Positions 17,988-26,108 of a stretch of DNA of 64,000 nucleotides are shown here, piece after piece. This DNA comes from Actinomycetospora sp. NBRC 106375. GTDB lineage: Bacteria > Actinomycetota > Actinomycetes > Mycobacteriales > Pseudonocardiaceae. Location: assembly GCF_030269665.1 (NCBI RefSeq), contig NZ_BSTS01000002.1, positions 186,001-250,000 on the forward strand, read 5' to 3'. Within the stretch, counting starts at the first letter, position 1, and each line of letters begins with the position of its first letter. Below the pieces are notes generated by a model, which saw only the letters and a list, made by a program, of their open reading frames with translations, had not been told where the DNA came from and ran no database searches. A program made the translations under genes and the position numbers.

Positions 17988-18317
17988 GTGGTTTCACTCC
18001 GCGAGGCCCGCCGTGATCGAGGCTGGTCACAGACCACGGCCGTCGCGCGGCTGAAGGAGCTCGCGCACCAGGGGAACGTCGACGTCGCCAGCGCCTCGAG
18101 TCTCAAGAGCCAGCTCTCGCGCTGGGAGAACGGCACCGTGCCGGACGAGCCGTACCGCACACTGCTCGCGGAGCTCTACGAGCGCGAGATCAGCGATCTG
18201 GGCATCGACGTCACCCCGCACTGGGAGCGCAGCCACGAGATCCCCGGGCTGCTCACCGAGATCCGCGACGAGCTCCGCTCGCTCAACGAGGCGTTGCGCG
18301 CGCGCCGCGACTCCTGA
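17988..18317 (+). CDS. XRE-like helix-turn-helix protein
   Basis: A 109-residue protein beginning VSLREARRDRGWSQTTAVARL, a Cro/CI-type helix 1-2 pattern, followed by SLKSQLSRWENGTVPDEPYR with the conserved SRWENG of XRE DNA-binding domains. The C-terminal 45 residues contain a likely coiled coil (LLTEIRDELRSLNEALRARR) that could dimerise. It stands alone between the PhaC-like gene and a short minus-strand frame, so its target is unknown. Confidence 0.75.
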   Translation: MVSLREARRDRGWSQTTAVARLKELAHQGNVDVASASSLKSQLSRWENGTVPDEPYRTLLAELYEREISDLGIDVTPHWERSHEIPGLLTEIRDELRSLNEALRARRDS

Positions 18318-18323
18318 GCGCCC

Positions 18324-18503
18324 TCAGCGCTCCCCGGGCCGGGCCACGACCTGCAGGCGTTGGCGCTGCTCCGACGTCTCGCTGTGCCGCGCCAGGGCGA
18401 GCCCCAGGGCGGTCACCGAGACCGTGCCCACGGCGGCGACGGCCTCCGCGGTCAGGTCGAGAACGTCGGCCAGTGGGCGCAACGGCGCCAGCAACACGTT
18501 CAC
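18324..18503 (-). CDS. hypothetical small protein
   Basis: A 59-residue frame starting at GTG 18503 (VNVLLAPLRPLADVLDLTAE), with a helical hydrophobic middle (AVAAVGTVSVTALGLALA) and a charged tail. A purine-rich GTAGGGG lies just upstream. The upstream continuation of this frame is not protein-like, which favours the short form. Function unknown. The roughly 270 bases between it and the aldo/keto reductase show no convincing gene. Confidence 0.4.
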   Translation of the reverse strand: MNVLLAPLRPLADVLDLTAEAVAAVGTVSVTALGLALARHSETSEQRQRLQVVARPGER

Positions 18504-18775
18504 GGAACCCCTACGGCGGTCGGCATGGCTCACACACGGCGAGGACCCGCACGACGTCCGCGGCAGCAGTGCCGTCCGGCGTCGGGGCCTCTCGCAAGCT
18601 CGTGCCACCATCGTGCCAGTGGTACCGACCGGCGGAACCCGGTGTCGCAGGAATTCACACGCCGGCCACAGGAACGTGCTTCGACCGGTCGATGCGGTGC
18701 GCCGATCGGATCTGCGCTTCCGGTCACCGGTAGTGTCGATCTCTGCGCACGCCGTCACCGACGTCGGCGCCTACG

Positions 18776-19780
18776 GTGGCGGACGTGCGTTTCCGCCAGC
18801 TCGGTTCGAGCGACCTCCAGGTCTCCGAGATCTCCCTCGGCTCCTGGCTGACCTACTCCGGCGGCGTCGAGGCCGACGCGACCGCGGCGTGCACGCGGGC
18901 CGCGTTCGACGCCGGCATCACGTTCTTCGACACCGCCAACGTCTACGGCCGCGGCGCCGCCGAGGAGGCCTGGGGCCGCATCCTGGCCGACTACCGGCGC
19001 GAGGACTACGTGCTCGCGACGAAGGTCTACTTCCCGATGTCGGACACCGACCGGGGCCTGTCGCCGGCGCAGATCCGCAAGCAGATCGACGCGTCGCTCG
19101 CCCGCCTGCGCACCGACCACGTCGACCTCTACCAGTGCCACCGCTTCGACGCCGAGACGCCGATCGAGGACACGATGGAGGCCCTCGCCGAGGTCGTGCG
19201 CTCCGGCAAGGCCCGCTACCTCGGCGTCAGCGAGTGGACCCCGGACCAGATCCGCGCCGGCCTCGAGGCGTGCCCCGACGACGTGACCATCGTGTCATCG
19301 CAGCCCCAGTACTCGATGCTCTGGCGCGCACCGGAGGCCGAGGTCTTCGGCGTGACCGCCGAGCACCGCATCTCGAACATCGTCTGGTCGCCGATCGCGG
19401 AGGGCGTGCTCACCGGGAAGTATCGCCCGGGCGAGCCGGTCCCCGTCGACTCGCGGGCGGCCAGCGACGAGATGAACGGCTTCATCCGCCAGAAGCTCAC
19501 CGACCACACGCTCGAGGCCGTGCAGCGGCTGGTCCCGGTCGCCGAGGGCGCGGGGCTGTCGATGGCCGAGATGGCGCTGGCGTGGGTGCTGCGGCGCCCC
19601 GAGCTCGCGTCGGCGATCGTGGGCGCGTCCCGCCCCGAGCAGGTGCACGCCAACGCCGCGGCCGCCGGCATCGAGCTCTCGGCCGACACCCTCGCCGCGA
19701 TCGACGACGCGCTGGGCGACGTCCCGGCCACCGGCCCCCGGCTCGCCCCCGGCGCCTCGGCGGGGATCACCCACCGCTGA
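18776..19780 (+). CDS. aldo/keto reductase
   Basis: A 334-residue NADPH-dependent aldo/keto reductase related to the voltage-gated potassium-channel beta-subunit/YghZ group. The catalytic tetrad is visible as Asp and Tyr in FFDTANVYGRG, Lys in LATKVYFP and His in LYQCHRFD. The phosphate-binding IVGASRPEQVHANAAAA segment is near the C-terminus. GTG codons at 18776 and 18785 are both possible starts. It is convergent with dprE2, 6 bp away. Substrate unknown. Confidence 0.9.
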   Translation: MADVRFRQLGSSDLQVSEISLGSWLTYSGGVEADATAACTRAAFDAGITFFDTANVYGRGAAEEAWGRILADYRREDYVLATKVYFPMSDTDRGLSPAQIRKQIDASLARLRTDHVDLYQCHRFDAETPIEDTMEALAEVVRSGKARYLGVSEWTPDQIRAGLEACPDDVTIVSSQPQYSMLWRAPEAEVFGVTAEHRISNIVWSPIAEGVLTGKYRPGEPVPVDSRAASDEMNGFIRQKLTDHTLEAVQRLVPVAEGAGLSMAEMALAWVLRRPELASAIVGASRPEQVHANAAAAGIELSADTLAAIDDALGDVPATGPRLAPGASAGITHR

Positions 19781-19786
19781 GGTGCG

Positions 19787-20548
19787 CTACCGCGGCAGGC
19801 GGCGCCAGGCCCAGCGGGGCAGCAGGCGCATCCCGGTGAAGAGCACGCGCAGGGCGCCGGGCACCCAGACGACGTCGCGGCCCGCGGTCAGGGCGTCGGC
19901 GGTGGCGTCGGCGACCTGACCCGGCGTCGACGACAGCGGCGCCGGGTCGAGCCCGCTGTCGGCCGTCATCCGCCCGACGACGAACCCCGGGCGCACGAGC
20001 GTGAGGTGCACCCCGCTGCCGTGCAGGGCGTCGGCCAGCCCGGAGGCGAAGCCGTCCAAGCCCGCTTTCGCCGAACCGTAGACATAATTGGCTCGACGGA
20101 CTCGCACCCCGGCCACCGACGAGAACACGACGATCTCGCCACGCCCCCGGGCCCGCATCCGCGCCGCGACGTCGGTGAGCACCGCGACCTGCGCGACGTA
20201 GTCGGTGTGCACGACCGCCGCGGCGTGGGCCGGGTCGCGCTCGGCCCGGGCCTGGTCGCCGAGCACGCCGAACGCGACGACCACCGTGTCCGGCGCTCCG
20301 TGCTCGGCCTCGACGGCGTCCAGCACGGCGCCCTGGGCGGCGAGGTCGTCGGCGTCGAACTCGACGGTCGCCACCGTGGCGCCGCTGCTGCGCACCGCCG
20401 CGGTCTCGGCCGCCAGGTCGTCGGCGCGGCGGGCGGCGAGCACGACCGTGCCGGCGCGGCCGGTCGTCGCGAGCCGGCACGCGAGCGCCACCCCGATCTC
20501 GCTGCGACCGCCGAGGACGAGGACGACCGGGGAGCTCTGCGCAGGCAC
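19787..20548 (-). CDS. dprE2: decaprenylphospho-2-keto-ribose reductase-like SDR (DprE2)
   Basis: A 253-residue short-chain dehydrogenase. The glycine-rich motif GGRSEIGVALA replaces the usual TGxxxGIG form, as in DprE2. The active site shows Ser in FSSVAGVRVRRANYVYGSAK with the Tyr-x-x-x-Lys pair YGSAK. DprE2 completes epimerisation of decaprenylphosphoryl ribose to arabinose for arabinan synthesis. The oxidase partner DprE1 is normally next door but is absent here, so it must lie elsewhere if the assignment is right. The identification rests on the strong ANYVYGSAKAGLDGF stretch. Confidence 0.8.
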   Translation of the reverse strand: MPAQSSPVVLVLGGRSEIGVALACRLATTGRAGTVVLAARRADDLAAETAAVRSSGATVATVEFDADDLAAQGAVLDAVEAEHGAPDTVVVAFGVLGDQARAERDPAHAAAVVHTDYVAQVAVLTDVAARMRARGRGEIVVFSSVAGVRVRRANYVYGSAKAGLDGFASGLADALHGSGVHLTLVRPGFVVGRMTADSGLDPAPLSSTPGQVADATADALTAGRDVVWVPGALRVLFTGMRLLPRWAWRRLPR

Positions 20549-20627
20549 CGCGGCAGCCTAGGGAGCGCTCGCCCCGGAGCTCGCGGGGCCGTAGCGTCAC
20601 GCCGACCCGGACGAGGGAGCGCACGCC

Positions 20628-20951
20628 GTGAAGATGGTGCACGCGATGGTGCCGGCCCACGCGATCGACGGCGTGCGCCGGGCCCTCGAGCGGCACGCGG
20701 TGCTGGGGATGACGATCTCGGAGGTCCGCGGTCCGAGTACGGACGGTCACCGCGAGGTGCATCGCGGCGCCGTGGTCCTCGACGACCTGGCACCCTGCCT
20801 GCGGATCGAGACGATCGTCCACGACGATCTCGTGGAACGGGTCCTCACCGAGGTCGCGACGGCCGTCCACCCTGAGGGGCGTCTGTGGGTCGCTCCGCTG
20901 GAACTCGTCACCCGCGTCCGGACGGGAGAACGCGGCGAGGACGCCGTCTGA
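20628..20951 (+). CDS. PII-like (GlnB/GlnK family) signalling protein
   Basis: A 107-residue protein with the PII layout. The first strand/helix (KMVHAMVPAHAIDGVRRALE) leads to GMTISEVRG, then a T-loop region, then LRIETIVHDDLVERVLTEVA, a B-loop-like HPEGRLWVAPLE, and the C-terminal RVRTGERGEDAV, which matches the ATP/phosphate-contacting R-x-R-TGERG motif. The T-loop lacks the tyrosine modified in GlnB/GlnK. No amtB, glnD or glnA gene is adjacent. It is probably a trimeric ATP/ADP or metabolite sensor whose partner is not encoded here. GAGGGAG precedes the GTG start. Confidence 0.8.
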   Translation: MKMVHAMVPAHAIDGVRRALERHAVLGMTISEVRGPSTDGHREVHRGAVVLDDLAPCLRIETIVHDDLVERVLTEVATAVHPEGRLWVAPLELVTRVRTGERGEDAV

Positions 20952-21099
20952 CACCGTCGTCCACGCAGAGTGACCCCTCGCCCACACCTCGTTCGACCGC
21001 CCGCCGCACACCCCGCCCCGCTCGGCGGAACCCGCTGTCCCGCGAGCGCACCGCCAGGACAGGATCGATCTGTCGCGGGGTGAGACACCATCGGTACGG

Positions 21100-22086
21100 G
21101 TGGTGGTGGGGGTGAGGTCGTCGGACACGATCGGGCGTCACCGCCGTGGCTCCACGGAGTCCGGCTTCGAGCACGCGGCGCTGCTCTACGACGACGACGA
21201 GGGACTCGTCGCCGGTGTGGTGAACCACGTGCGCGCGGGCCTCGAGGCCGAGGACGTCGTCGTGGTGGTCCTGCCCGATGCGCACCTCGACCTCGTCCGT
21301 GACGGGCTCGGCGGGGACGCCCCCGGTGTCGTCCTGCAGGAGGCCCGGCGTCTCGGGCGCAACCCGGCCCGGCTGGTGCCGGCGTTGCACGGGTTCGCCG
21401 ACCAGTATCCCGGCCGCCGTATCCGCGCCGTCGGCGAGGGCCTGTGGCCCGGCCGGCCGGAGGACGAGCTCGCGGCGCACCTCCAGCACGACGCGCTGAC
21501 CAACGTGGCCTTCGCCGACCGTCCGGTCACGATGCTCTGTCCCTACGACACGCGCCGCCTCGACACCGACACCGCGGCCGACGTGCGCGCCGCGCACCCG
21601 CTGCTCGTCGAGGCCGGCGACACGGTGCCGAACGCGACGTTCGCCGACCCGCTCAAGCTGGCCGAGGCCGTGGCCGGCCCCTTCCCCGACGCGCCCGACA
21701 TGGGCGAGACCCTCGTCTACACCGCCCCGCACGGGCCTCGGACCGTCCGGCGGGCCGTCGCCGAGCACGCCGCCGCCGCCGGGCTGGGGGCCGACCGTCT
21801 CGCCGACCTGTGCCTGGCCGTGCACGAGGTCGCCGTCAACACGGTCGTGCACACCGAGGGGCCCGGCATCCTCTCCCTCTGGCACACCGATGACCGCGTG
21901 GTCGTCGAGGTCCAGGACTCCGGCTACATCGCGGACCCGCTCGTCGGCCGCCACCCGCCCGGGCCGGAGGACGGCCGGGGGTACGGCCTGTTCCTCACCC
22001 ACCGGCTCTGCGACCTGGTCCGGATGCAGAGCACGCGGGACGGCGGGACGACGGTCCGGATGACGATGTACCTGGACCACCGGTAG
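21100..22086 (+). CDS. RsbA-like anti-sigma factor: MEDS sensor plus HATPase domain
   Basis: A 328-residue two-domain protein. Residues about 20-180 form a MEDS/DcmR-type sensor domain (from FEHAALLYDDDEGLVAGVVN through PVTMLCPYDTRRLD). Residues about 195-325 form a GHKL ATPase of the anti-sigma kinase type: HEVAVNTVVHTEG holds the N-box, VEVQDSGYIADP the G1 box and GYGLFLTHRLCDLV the G2 box. Such proteins sequester or phosphorylate stress-sigma pathway partners in response to a signal. No sigma or anti-anti-sigma gene is adjacent. Several in-frame GTGs (21100, 21112) could be the start. Confidence 0.85.
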   Translation: MVVGVRSSDTIGRHRRGSTESGFEHAALLYDDDEGLVAGVVNHVRAGLEAEDVVVVVLPDAHLDLVRDGLGGDAPGVVLQEARRLGRNPARLVPALHGFADQYPGRRIRAVGEGLWPGRPEDELAAHLQHDALTNVAFADRPVTMLCPYDTRRLDTDTAADVRAAHPLLVEAGDTVPNATFADPLKLAEAVAGPFPDAPDMGETLVYTAPHGPRTVRRAVAEHAAAAGLGADRLADLCLAVHEVAVNTVVHTEGPGILSLWHTDDRVVVEVQDSGYIADPLVGRHPPGPEDGRGYGLFLTHRLCDLVRMQSTRDGGTTVRMTMYLDHR

Positions 22087-22127
22087 CGCTACTGTCGGCG
22101 ACTCCCGCCGACCCCCGGGAGCACGTC

Positions 22128-22769
22128 GTGGACGCCGCCGAGCTGCAGGCCGACATCACCGCCGAGCGCCGCGGGCTCGCCGACGTCATCGACGCGTTGC
22201 AGCCCGAACAGTGGCGGGAGCCGTCGCTGTGCACGGGCTGGACCGTGAAGATCCTCGTGGCACATCTCGCGCTGACCTCGCGCATCACCCCGATCCAGGC
22301 GATGTGGGGTGTCGTCACCGCGGGCTTCGACATCAACAAGATGATCGACCGTGCCGCACGGGCGCACGCCGCGCGCTACTCCCCCGCCGAGCTCGCGGCC
22401 CAGTTCCGCGAGTCGGCCGACTGGACGCGGCGGCCGTTCGGCGCGAAGCCGCGCGATCCGCTGGTCGACATCCTCGTCCACGGGCAGGACCTGACCCGAC
22501 CGCTCGCCATCGCGCACCCCATGCCGCCCGCGCACGTGGTGCCGGCCCTCGAGTACGCCGTCGGGGCCTCCTTCTACGGCGCGCCGAAGCGCCTCGAGGG
22601 CCTGCGTCTGGTCGCCACGGACGCCGACTGGTCCTCCGGCGCGGGCGACCGCGAGCTGCGCGGACCGTCCGGCGACCTGCTCCTGGTCACCACCGGGCGC
22701 GCCAGCGGCCTCGCGGCCCTCGAGGGCTCGGCCGTCGACGAGATGGCGACGCGCCTCGCCGCGACCTGA
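22128..22769 (+). CDS. maleylpyruvate isomerase-family (DinB/MDMPI fold) protein
   Basis: A 213-residue protein of the actinobacterial TIGR03083/MDMPI group, a DinB-like four-helix bundle. Metal-ligand candidates are His in LVAHLALTS and His in DILVHGQDLTRPL; the start ELQADITAERRGLADVI and SLCTGWTVKILVAHL are family-typical. Members are mycothiol-dependent isomerases or transferases, but most are uncharacterised. The GTG start lies 41 bp after the RsbA-like gene, which suggests co-transcription. Confidence 0.8.
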   Translation: MDAAELQADITAERRGLADVIDALQPEQWREPSLCTGWTVKILVAHLALTSRITPIQAMWGVVTAGFDINKMIDRAARAHAARYSPAELAAQFRESADWTRRPFGAKPRDPLVDILVHGQDLTRPLAIAHPMPPAHVVPALEYAVGASFYGAPKRLEGLRLVATDADWSSGAGDRELRGPSGDLLLVTTGRASGLAALEGSAVDEMATRLAAT

Positions 22770-22780
22770 GACGCCCGGAG

Positions 22781-23524
22781 CTAGCCCGCGGGGCGCCGCG
22801 CCCGCGCGTAGGCGTCGCCGTCCGGTCCGGGGCGCTCCGTCCACCCCGACGTCACCCAGCGCCCGAGCCAGGAACCCGCGGCGATGGTCGGCAGGAGTCC
22901 GAGCCAGGTCGCCGACATGCGCTCCCAGACCGTCGGCCCGTCGGGCTGGGCCTCGGCGAGCAGGTGGTGCCCGACGATCGTCGAGAGCAGCGTCGCGCTG
23001 GTCGCCGCCGGGTCGGCGCCCTCGATGAGCAGCCCGGCGGCGCGGGCGCGCTCGAGCAGGACCTCGCTCTCGGCGCGCCACACCTCGACCCACTTGTGGC
23101 GGTCGGTCTGCAGGCCCGGGTCCTCCCGCAGCACGCGCACACCGCCCTGGACCACGGGGTCGTGCATGAGGCGCGCGATCTGGGCGTCGTAGACGACGAG
23201 CAGCGCGCGCAGCGGGTCGAGATCGCGGGCCGCGATGCGCTCGGCGATGTCGTCCCAGGACGCGAGGGTCTCGTCCACGACGGCCCGGCCCAGGGCGGCC
23301 TTGGACTCGAAGTGGAAGAACAGGGCGCCCTTCGTGCGCCCGCCATCGGCGACGATCTGCGCAAGCGTGGTCAGGTGGTAGCCCTGCGTGGCGAACCGGC
23401 GGGCGGCCGCGAGGACCAGTTCCCGCCGCGTCGACCGTGCCCTGACCTGCAGGTTGGCCGCGGCGACATGATCGGACCAGCGCGACACCGGCAGCTCGAA
23501 CCAGCGAGCTTCCCCCGGCGTCAT
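22781..23524 (-). CDS. TetR-family regulator (ScbR/gamma-butyrolactone-receptor-like)
   Basis: A 247-residue TetR protein. The DNA-binding domain near residues 25-70 reads STRRELVLAAARRFATQGYH, then GGRTKGALFFHFESKAALGR, a pattern seen in butyrolactone-receptor-like TetRs. The ATG at 23524 is chosen; the upstream extension of the frame is not protein-like. It is convergent with the MDMPI-type gene and divergent from the VOC pair at 23667, which may be its target. Confidence 0.83.
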   Translation of the reverse strand: MTPGEARWFELPVSRWSDHVAAANLQVRARSTRRELVLAAARRFATQGYHLTTLAQIVADGGRTKGALFFHFESKAALGRAVVDETLASWDDIAERIAARDLDPLRALLVVYDAQIARLMHDPVVQGGVRVLREDPGLQTDRHKWVEVWRAESEVLLERARAAGLLIEGADPAATSATLLSTIVGHHLLAEAQPDGPTVWERMSATWLGLLPTIAAGSWLGRWVTSGWTERPGPDGDAYARARRPAG

Positions 23525-23666
23525 GACGGGGAGTATGCGAGCGCCGGACACCGCCGACCAGAGATCCTCCGTGATCCGAGCGGTTCCTCCCCGCACGTCA
23601 CCTTTGGGCTGGACCGTCCGGCCGAGATCACGAAGACCCGCTTGCGCCGCCGAGCATGCTGACCCG

Positions 23667-24053
23667 ATGACCACGCTGTCGGCATCGGGCCGGCTCATGG
23701 GCTTCGTCGGGGTCGCCGACCTCGACGCCGCCCACCGCTTCTACGGCGAGGTCCTCGGCCTCGAGCTCGTCGACGAGCGCCCGTTCGCCCTGGTCGCCGA
23801 CGTCGGCGGCACCATGCTGCGGATCACCGCGGTCGGCGAGCCGGCCGCTGCGCCCTACACCGTGCTCGGCTGGGCGGTCGACGACATCGCCGCGACGGTC
23901 GACGAGCTCGCCGCCCGCGGCGTGGCGTTCACCCGCTACGAGGGCATGGGCCAGGACGAGCGCGGCGTGTGGATCGCGCCCGGCGGCGCGAAGATCGCGT
24001 GGTTCCTCGACCCGGACCGCAACAACCTTTCGCTCACCGAGCTCCCGCGATGA
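23667..24053 (+). CDS. VOC/glyoxalase-family protein
   Basis: A 128-residue vicinal-oxygen-chelate fold protein (LMGFVGVADLDAAHRFYGEV at the start, PDRNNLSLTELP at the end). It should bind a metal and a small substrate or drug as a dimer, or as a heterodimer with its neighbour. Its TGA overlaps the ATG of the next VOC gene, so the two are coupled. Confidence 0.85.
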   Translation: MTTLSASGRLMGFVGVADLDAAHRFYGEVLGLELVDERPFALVADVGGTMLRITAVGEPAAAPYTVLGWAVDDIAATVDELAARGVAFTRYEGMGQDERGVWIAPGGAKIAWFLDPDRNNLSLTELPR

Positions 24054-24430
24054 TCATCGGTGCGCACGCGATCCTCTACACCGCCGACGCCGAGGCGGAC
24101 CGGGCGGCGCTCGCCGAGATCCTGCGCGGAGCGCCGTCCGTCGACGCCGGGGGCGGCTGGCTGATCCTCGGGCTGCCGCCGGCAGAGGTGGCGGTGCACC
24201 CCACCGACGGTGCGCCGCAGCACGAGCTGTACCTGATGTGCGACGACATCGAGGCCACCGTCGCCGACCTCGGCGGGCGCGGCATCGCGGTCGAGGGTGG
24301 CGTGAGCGACCAGGGCTGGGGGCTGCTCACGACCATCCGCCTGCCCAGCGGAGCATCGCTGGGGCTCTACGAGCCACGGCACCCCGTCGCGGCGCGCGGT
24401 GAGTCAGCGCGGAGCGCCGACACGTCGTAG
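24050..24430 (+). CDS. VOC/glyoxalase-family protein, with aberrant C-terminus
   Basis: A 126-residue VOC protein (from MIIGAHAILYTADAEADRA to LPSGASLGLYEPRHP). The ATG overlaps the stop of the preceding VOC gene (ATGA). The family fold appears to end near LGLYEPRHP; the last 15 or so residues run antisense into the 3' end of a truncated SnoaL-like gene on the other strand. A deletion probably joined the two. It may form a heterodimer with the upstream VOC protein. Confidence 0.8.
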   Translation: MIIGAHAILYTADAEADRAALAEILRGAPSVDAGGGWLILGLPPAEVAVHPTDGAPQHELYLMCDDIEATVADLGGRGIAVEGGVSDQGWGLLTTIRLPSGASLGLYEPRHPVAARGESARSADTS

Positions 24431-24564
24431 ACCGCGTCGTTCGTGAAGAGCTCGCCGAGCCGGTGCAGCTCGCGGTCGTCGACGAGGTGTCCGTGCAGGG
24501 CGATCAGCTGCTCGATCGCCACGACGTCGCCGGGTCTCGCCACGCAGGGCACGGGACGGAGCAT
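24367..24564 (-). pseudogene. truncated SnoaL/NTF2-like gene fragment
   Basis: The frame encodes an N-terminal SnoaL-like start (DVVAIEQLIALHGHLVDDRE, then LHRLGELFTNDAVYDVSAL), about 40 residues of a family that is normally 120-150 long. After VSAL the sequence becomes unrelated and stops within the VOC coding region. Ring-oxidation and polyketide accessory proteins use this fold. The fragment is unlikely to fold alone. Confidence 0.7.
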
Positions 24565-24754
24565 TCCCGGCGCGAGCGGCGGGAACCGGACGTCTCGCCG
24601 TCCCCCCGTGAGGAAACCGCCCGCAGCTGCGGACCTCCCCGGTGTCCACCGAGAGCGGTGTCCAGGAGCGCGACCGACGAGATGAGCAGCGCACCGACTC
24701 CTTCACCGACGAGATCGAGGAGGTCGGCGGCGACGTGTCGGCCGTCCACCGCGA

Positions 24755-25009
24755 TCAGGCCGCTCCGCCGTCGGGACGGAGCTGCTGGCAGACCTGCGCG
24801 ATGCTGTTCCACAACTCGCGCGCTTCCTGGTCGTGCGCAAGCCAACTCTCCAGGTGGAGCGCCGCGGCCGTGTCGCCGTGGGTGGCGAGCACCTGGAGGT
24901 CGACGAGTCGGTCGAGCCACTGGCGATCGACGTGCTCGGAAAGTGTGGGCTCGGGTGCGGGAGAGGTGATGGTGTCCTGCCTTCGTGGGGCCTGCCCGGT
25001 CGTGCCCAC
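24755..25009 (-). CDS. hypothetical protein
   Basis: An 84-residue helical, acidic protein (LSEHVDRQWLDRLVDLQVLA, ALHLESWLAHDQEARELWNS) with a disordered N-terminus. The GTG start at 25009 has GGGGA 6 bases upstream; it lies inside a 12-bp inverted repeat (25001-25041) that may act as an operator or leader hairpin. Family unknown. It is the last gene before the tRNA-Tyr-derived repeat. Bases 25042-25334 hold no convincing gene. Confidence 0.5.
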   Translation of the reverse strand: MGTTGQAPRRQDTITSPAPEPTLSEHVDRQWLDRLVDLQVLATHGDTAAALHLESWLAHDQEARELWNSIAQVCQQLRPDGGAA

Positions 25010-25041
25010 CACCGATCCCCCTGCGGGCAGTGGTGGGCACG
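25001..25041. repeat. 12-bp inverted repeat at the start of the 24755-25009 gene
   Basis: CGTGCCCACCAC (25001-25012) pairs perfectly with GTGGTGGGCACG (25030-25041) across 17 bases. It covers the GTG start and ribosome site of the minus-strand gene, so it could hide the start in mRNA or bind a regulator. Confidence 0.6.
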
Positions 25042-25334
25042 ACGGTCCCGAGCGTCGCGGTCGATGCCACACGCTCGGGAAACCGTCCCGACGCGCCGAG
25101 GAGCAACGTCGTGACGGCGACTGGGTGCACGGCTCAGCGCGGTGTCGCGGTGGAGCCGGATGGGTGTGCAGGTCGCATTCCTAGGAGTGCCCAAGCCCCT
25201 GATCGGGTCGTGCACTGAAGCCGAAGGTCCGCATGACCGACGGCGGCGATCCAGCTGCCCCGTGACTGTCCTCGTCCCGGGCCCCTCGTGGCAACCCCGA
25301 GCACCGCCTCGATTGGGATCAGAACATGACCCAG

Positions 25335-25434
25335 ATCATGAAGAAGGCCCGTTCTCGCTGGTCAGCGAGGGAACGGGCCTGGTGTGGCGGGTCCAGGACT
25401 CGAACCTGGGAAGCTTGCGCGACGGATTCACAGT
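25335..25434. repeat. left attachment repeat: tRNA-Tyr 3' half plus terminator
   Basis: About 100 bases that match 33326-33424 in the same orientation. The stretch 25381-25434 matches the tRNA-Tyr gene from the anticodon arm to the 3' end (29 bases identical at 25400-25428; mismatches at 25399 and 25429). The outer part is the tRNA terminator hairpin. The 5' half of the tRNA is missing, as expected for an att site created by integration. Confidence 0.85.
25346..25379 (-). terminator. tRNA-type terminator hairpin in the left repeat
   Basis: Outer stem GGCCCGTTC/GAACGGGCC, inner stem TCGCT/AGCGA and loop GGTC. The inner part is identical to the hairpin at 33337-33370 while the outer stem differs on both arms in a compensating way. 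Confidence 0.7.
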
Positions 25435-25748
25435 GCGCGCCCGTTGTGGGCCTGACCTGCCACGACGTCAGCGATCTTGGCGCTCGCCCGTGAATAGTCC
25501 GCGTACGCGCAGCCGGGTCCCTGGTCTCCCCGTCGGCCAGGTCCTCCCGGAGCGCGCCAGGGGCCGGGGTCCAGGTGGAGCACCCGACGCGCTGAACGAC
25601 CTGGGCCCCGGCCCCTGGTGTGCTACGCCCTCGCGGTGGCCGGCGGGGAGACCCACCCCTCCCCGGAGGTCGCCTGGGGTGCGGGGGCGGCGAGCGCCCC
25701 GCTCATTCCTGCTCGCGTGAGGTCTGACGGCGGGTGCAAGGTAGGCCC
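25435..25748. other. element left-end region without a gene
   Basis: I see no supported gene in these 314 bases. They hold a strong 20-bp inverted repeat (25557-25618) and, just after the att repeat, a stretch only vaguely like a tRNA 5' half. Confidence 0.5.
25557..25618. repeat. 20-bp inverted repeat, possible terminator or element-end structure
   Basis: The arms 25557-25576 and 25599-25618 pair over 20 positions with one G-T wobble around a 22-base spacer. It lies inside the element, 123 bp from the end of the left att repeat and upstream of the VOC gene. Confidence 0.7.
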
Positions 25749-26108
25749 ATGGCCGATCACGTGGTGGCGGTGCCGATCCTGCCGGCGCGGGACATGGCGG
25801 AGGTCGTCGAGTTCTGGTCCCGAGTCCCGCACCTCACGGTCGACGAGTACGCCGGGGGCGGCTACGCGTTCGTTCGTCATCAGGGCGCCGAGGTGATCCA
25901 CCTGGGGCACTTTCCGGACGTCGATCCGTCGACGAACCGGGCCGGCTGCTACCTGCACGTCACCGCGGTCGACGACCTCCGGCGGGAGTTCGTGCATGCC
26001 GGCGTCCCCGCCTCCGAGGTCGTGGACGAACCGTGGGGCATGCGCGAGTTCCGTGTCACCGACCCGAGCGGCAATCTCGTCCGGCTGGGCTGCGGGTCCG
26101 TCGGCTGA
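25749..26108 (+). CDS. VOC-family / bleomycin-resistance-like protein (element cargo)
   Basis: A 119-residue VOC-fold protein (MADHVVAVPILPARDMAEVV, then EVIHLGHFPDVDPSTNRAGC, then REFRVTDPSGNLVRLG). This is the layout of bleomycin-binding (Ble) and related glyoxalase-like proteins, which sequester or modify small molecules. The ATG at 25749 gives the full domain. It is the first gene inside the left end of the element. True drug binding cannot be read from sequence. Confidence 0.78.
   Translation: MADHVVAVPILPARDMAEVVEFWSRVPHLTVDEYAGGGYAFVRHQGAEVIHLGHFPDVDPSTNRAGCYLHVTAVDDLRREFVHAGVPASEVVDEPWGMREFRVTDPSGNLVRLGCGSVG

Noticed and set aside
18776..25000. A biosynthetic or defence island formed by the mixed small genes
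   Set aside because: The genes belong to unrelated families, show few overlaps and lack core biosynthetic or nuclease genes.
25381..25465. A second tRNA gene at the left repeat, with anticodon reading GTG (His)
   Set aside because: Only the 3' half matches a tRNA. The sequence past the anticodon arm does not form acceptor and D stems, so it is an att remnant.
25142..25720. A 192-codon plus-strand open frame crossing the left att repeat
   Set aside because: It runs through the tRNA-derived repeat and a hairpin, has Arg/Pro-rich composition and no recognisable domain.
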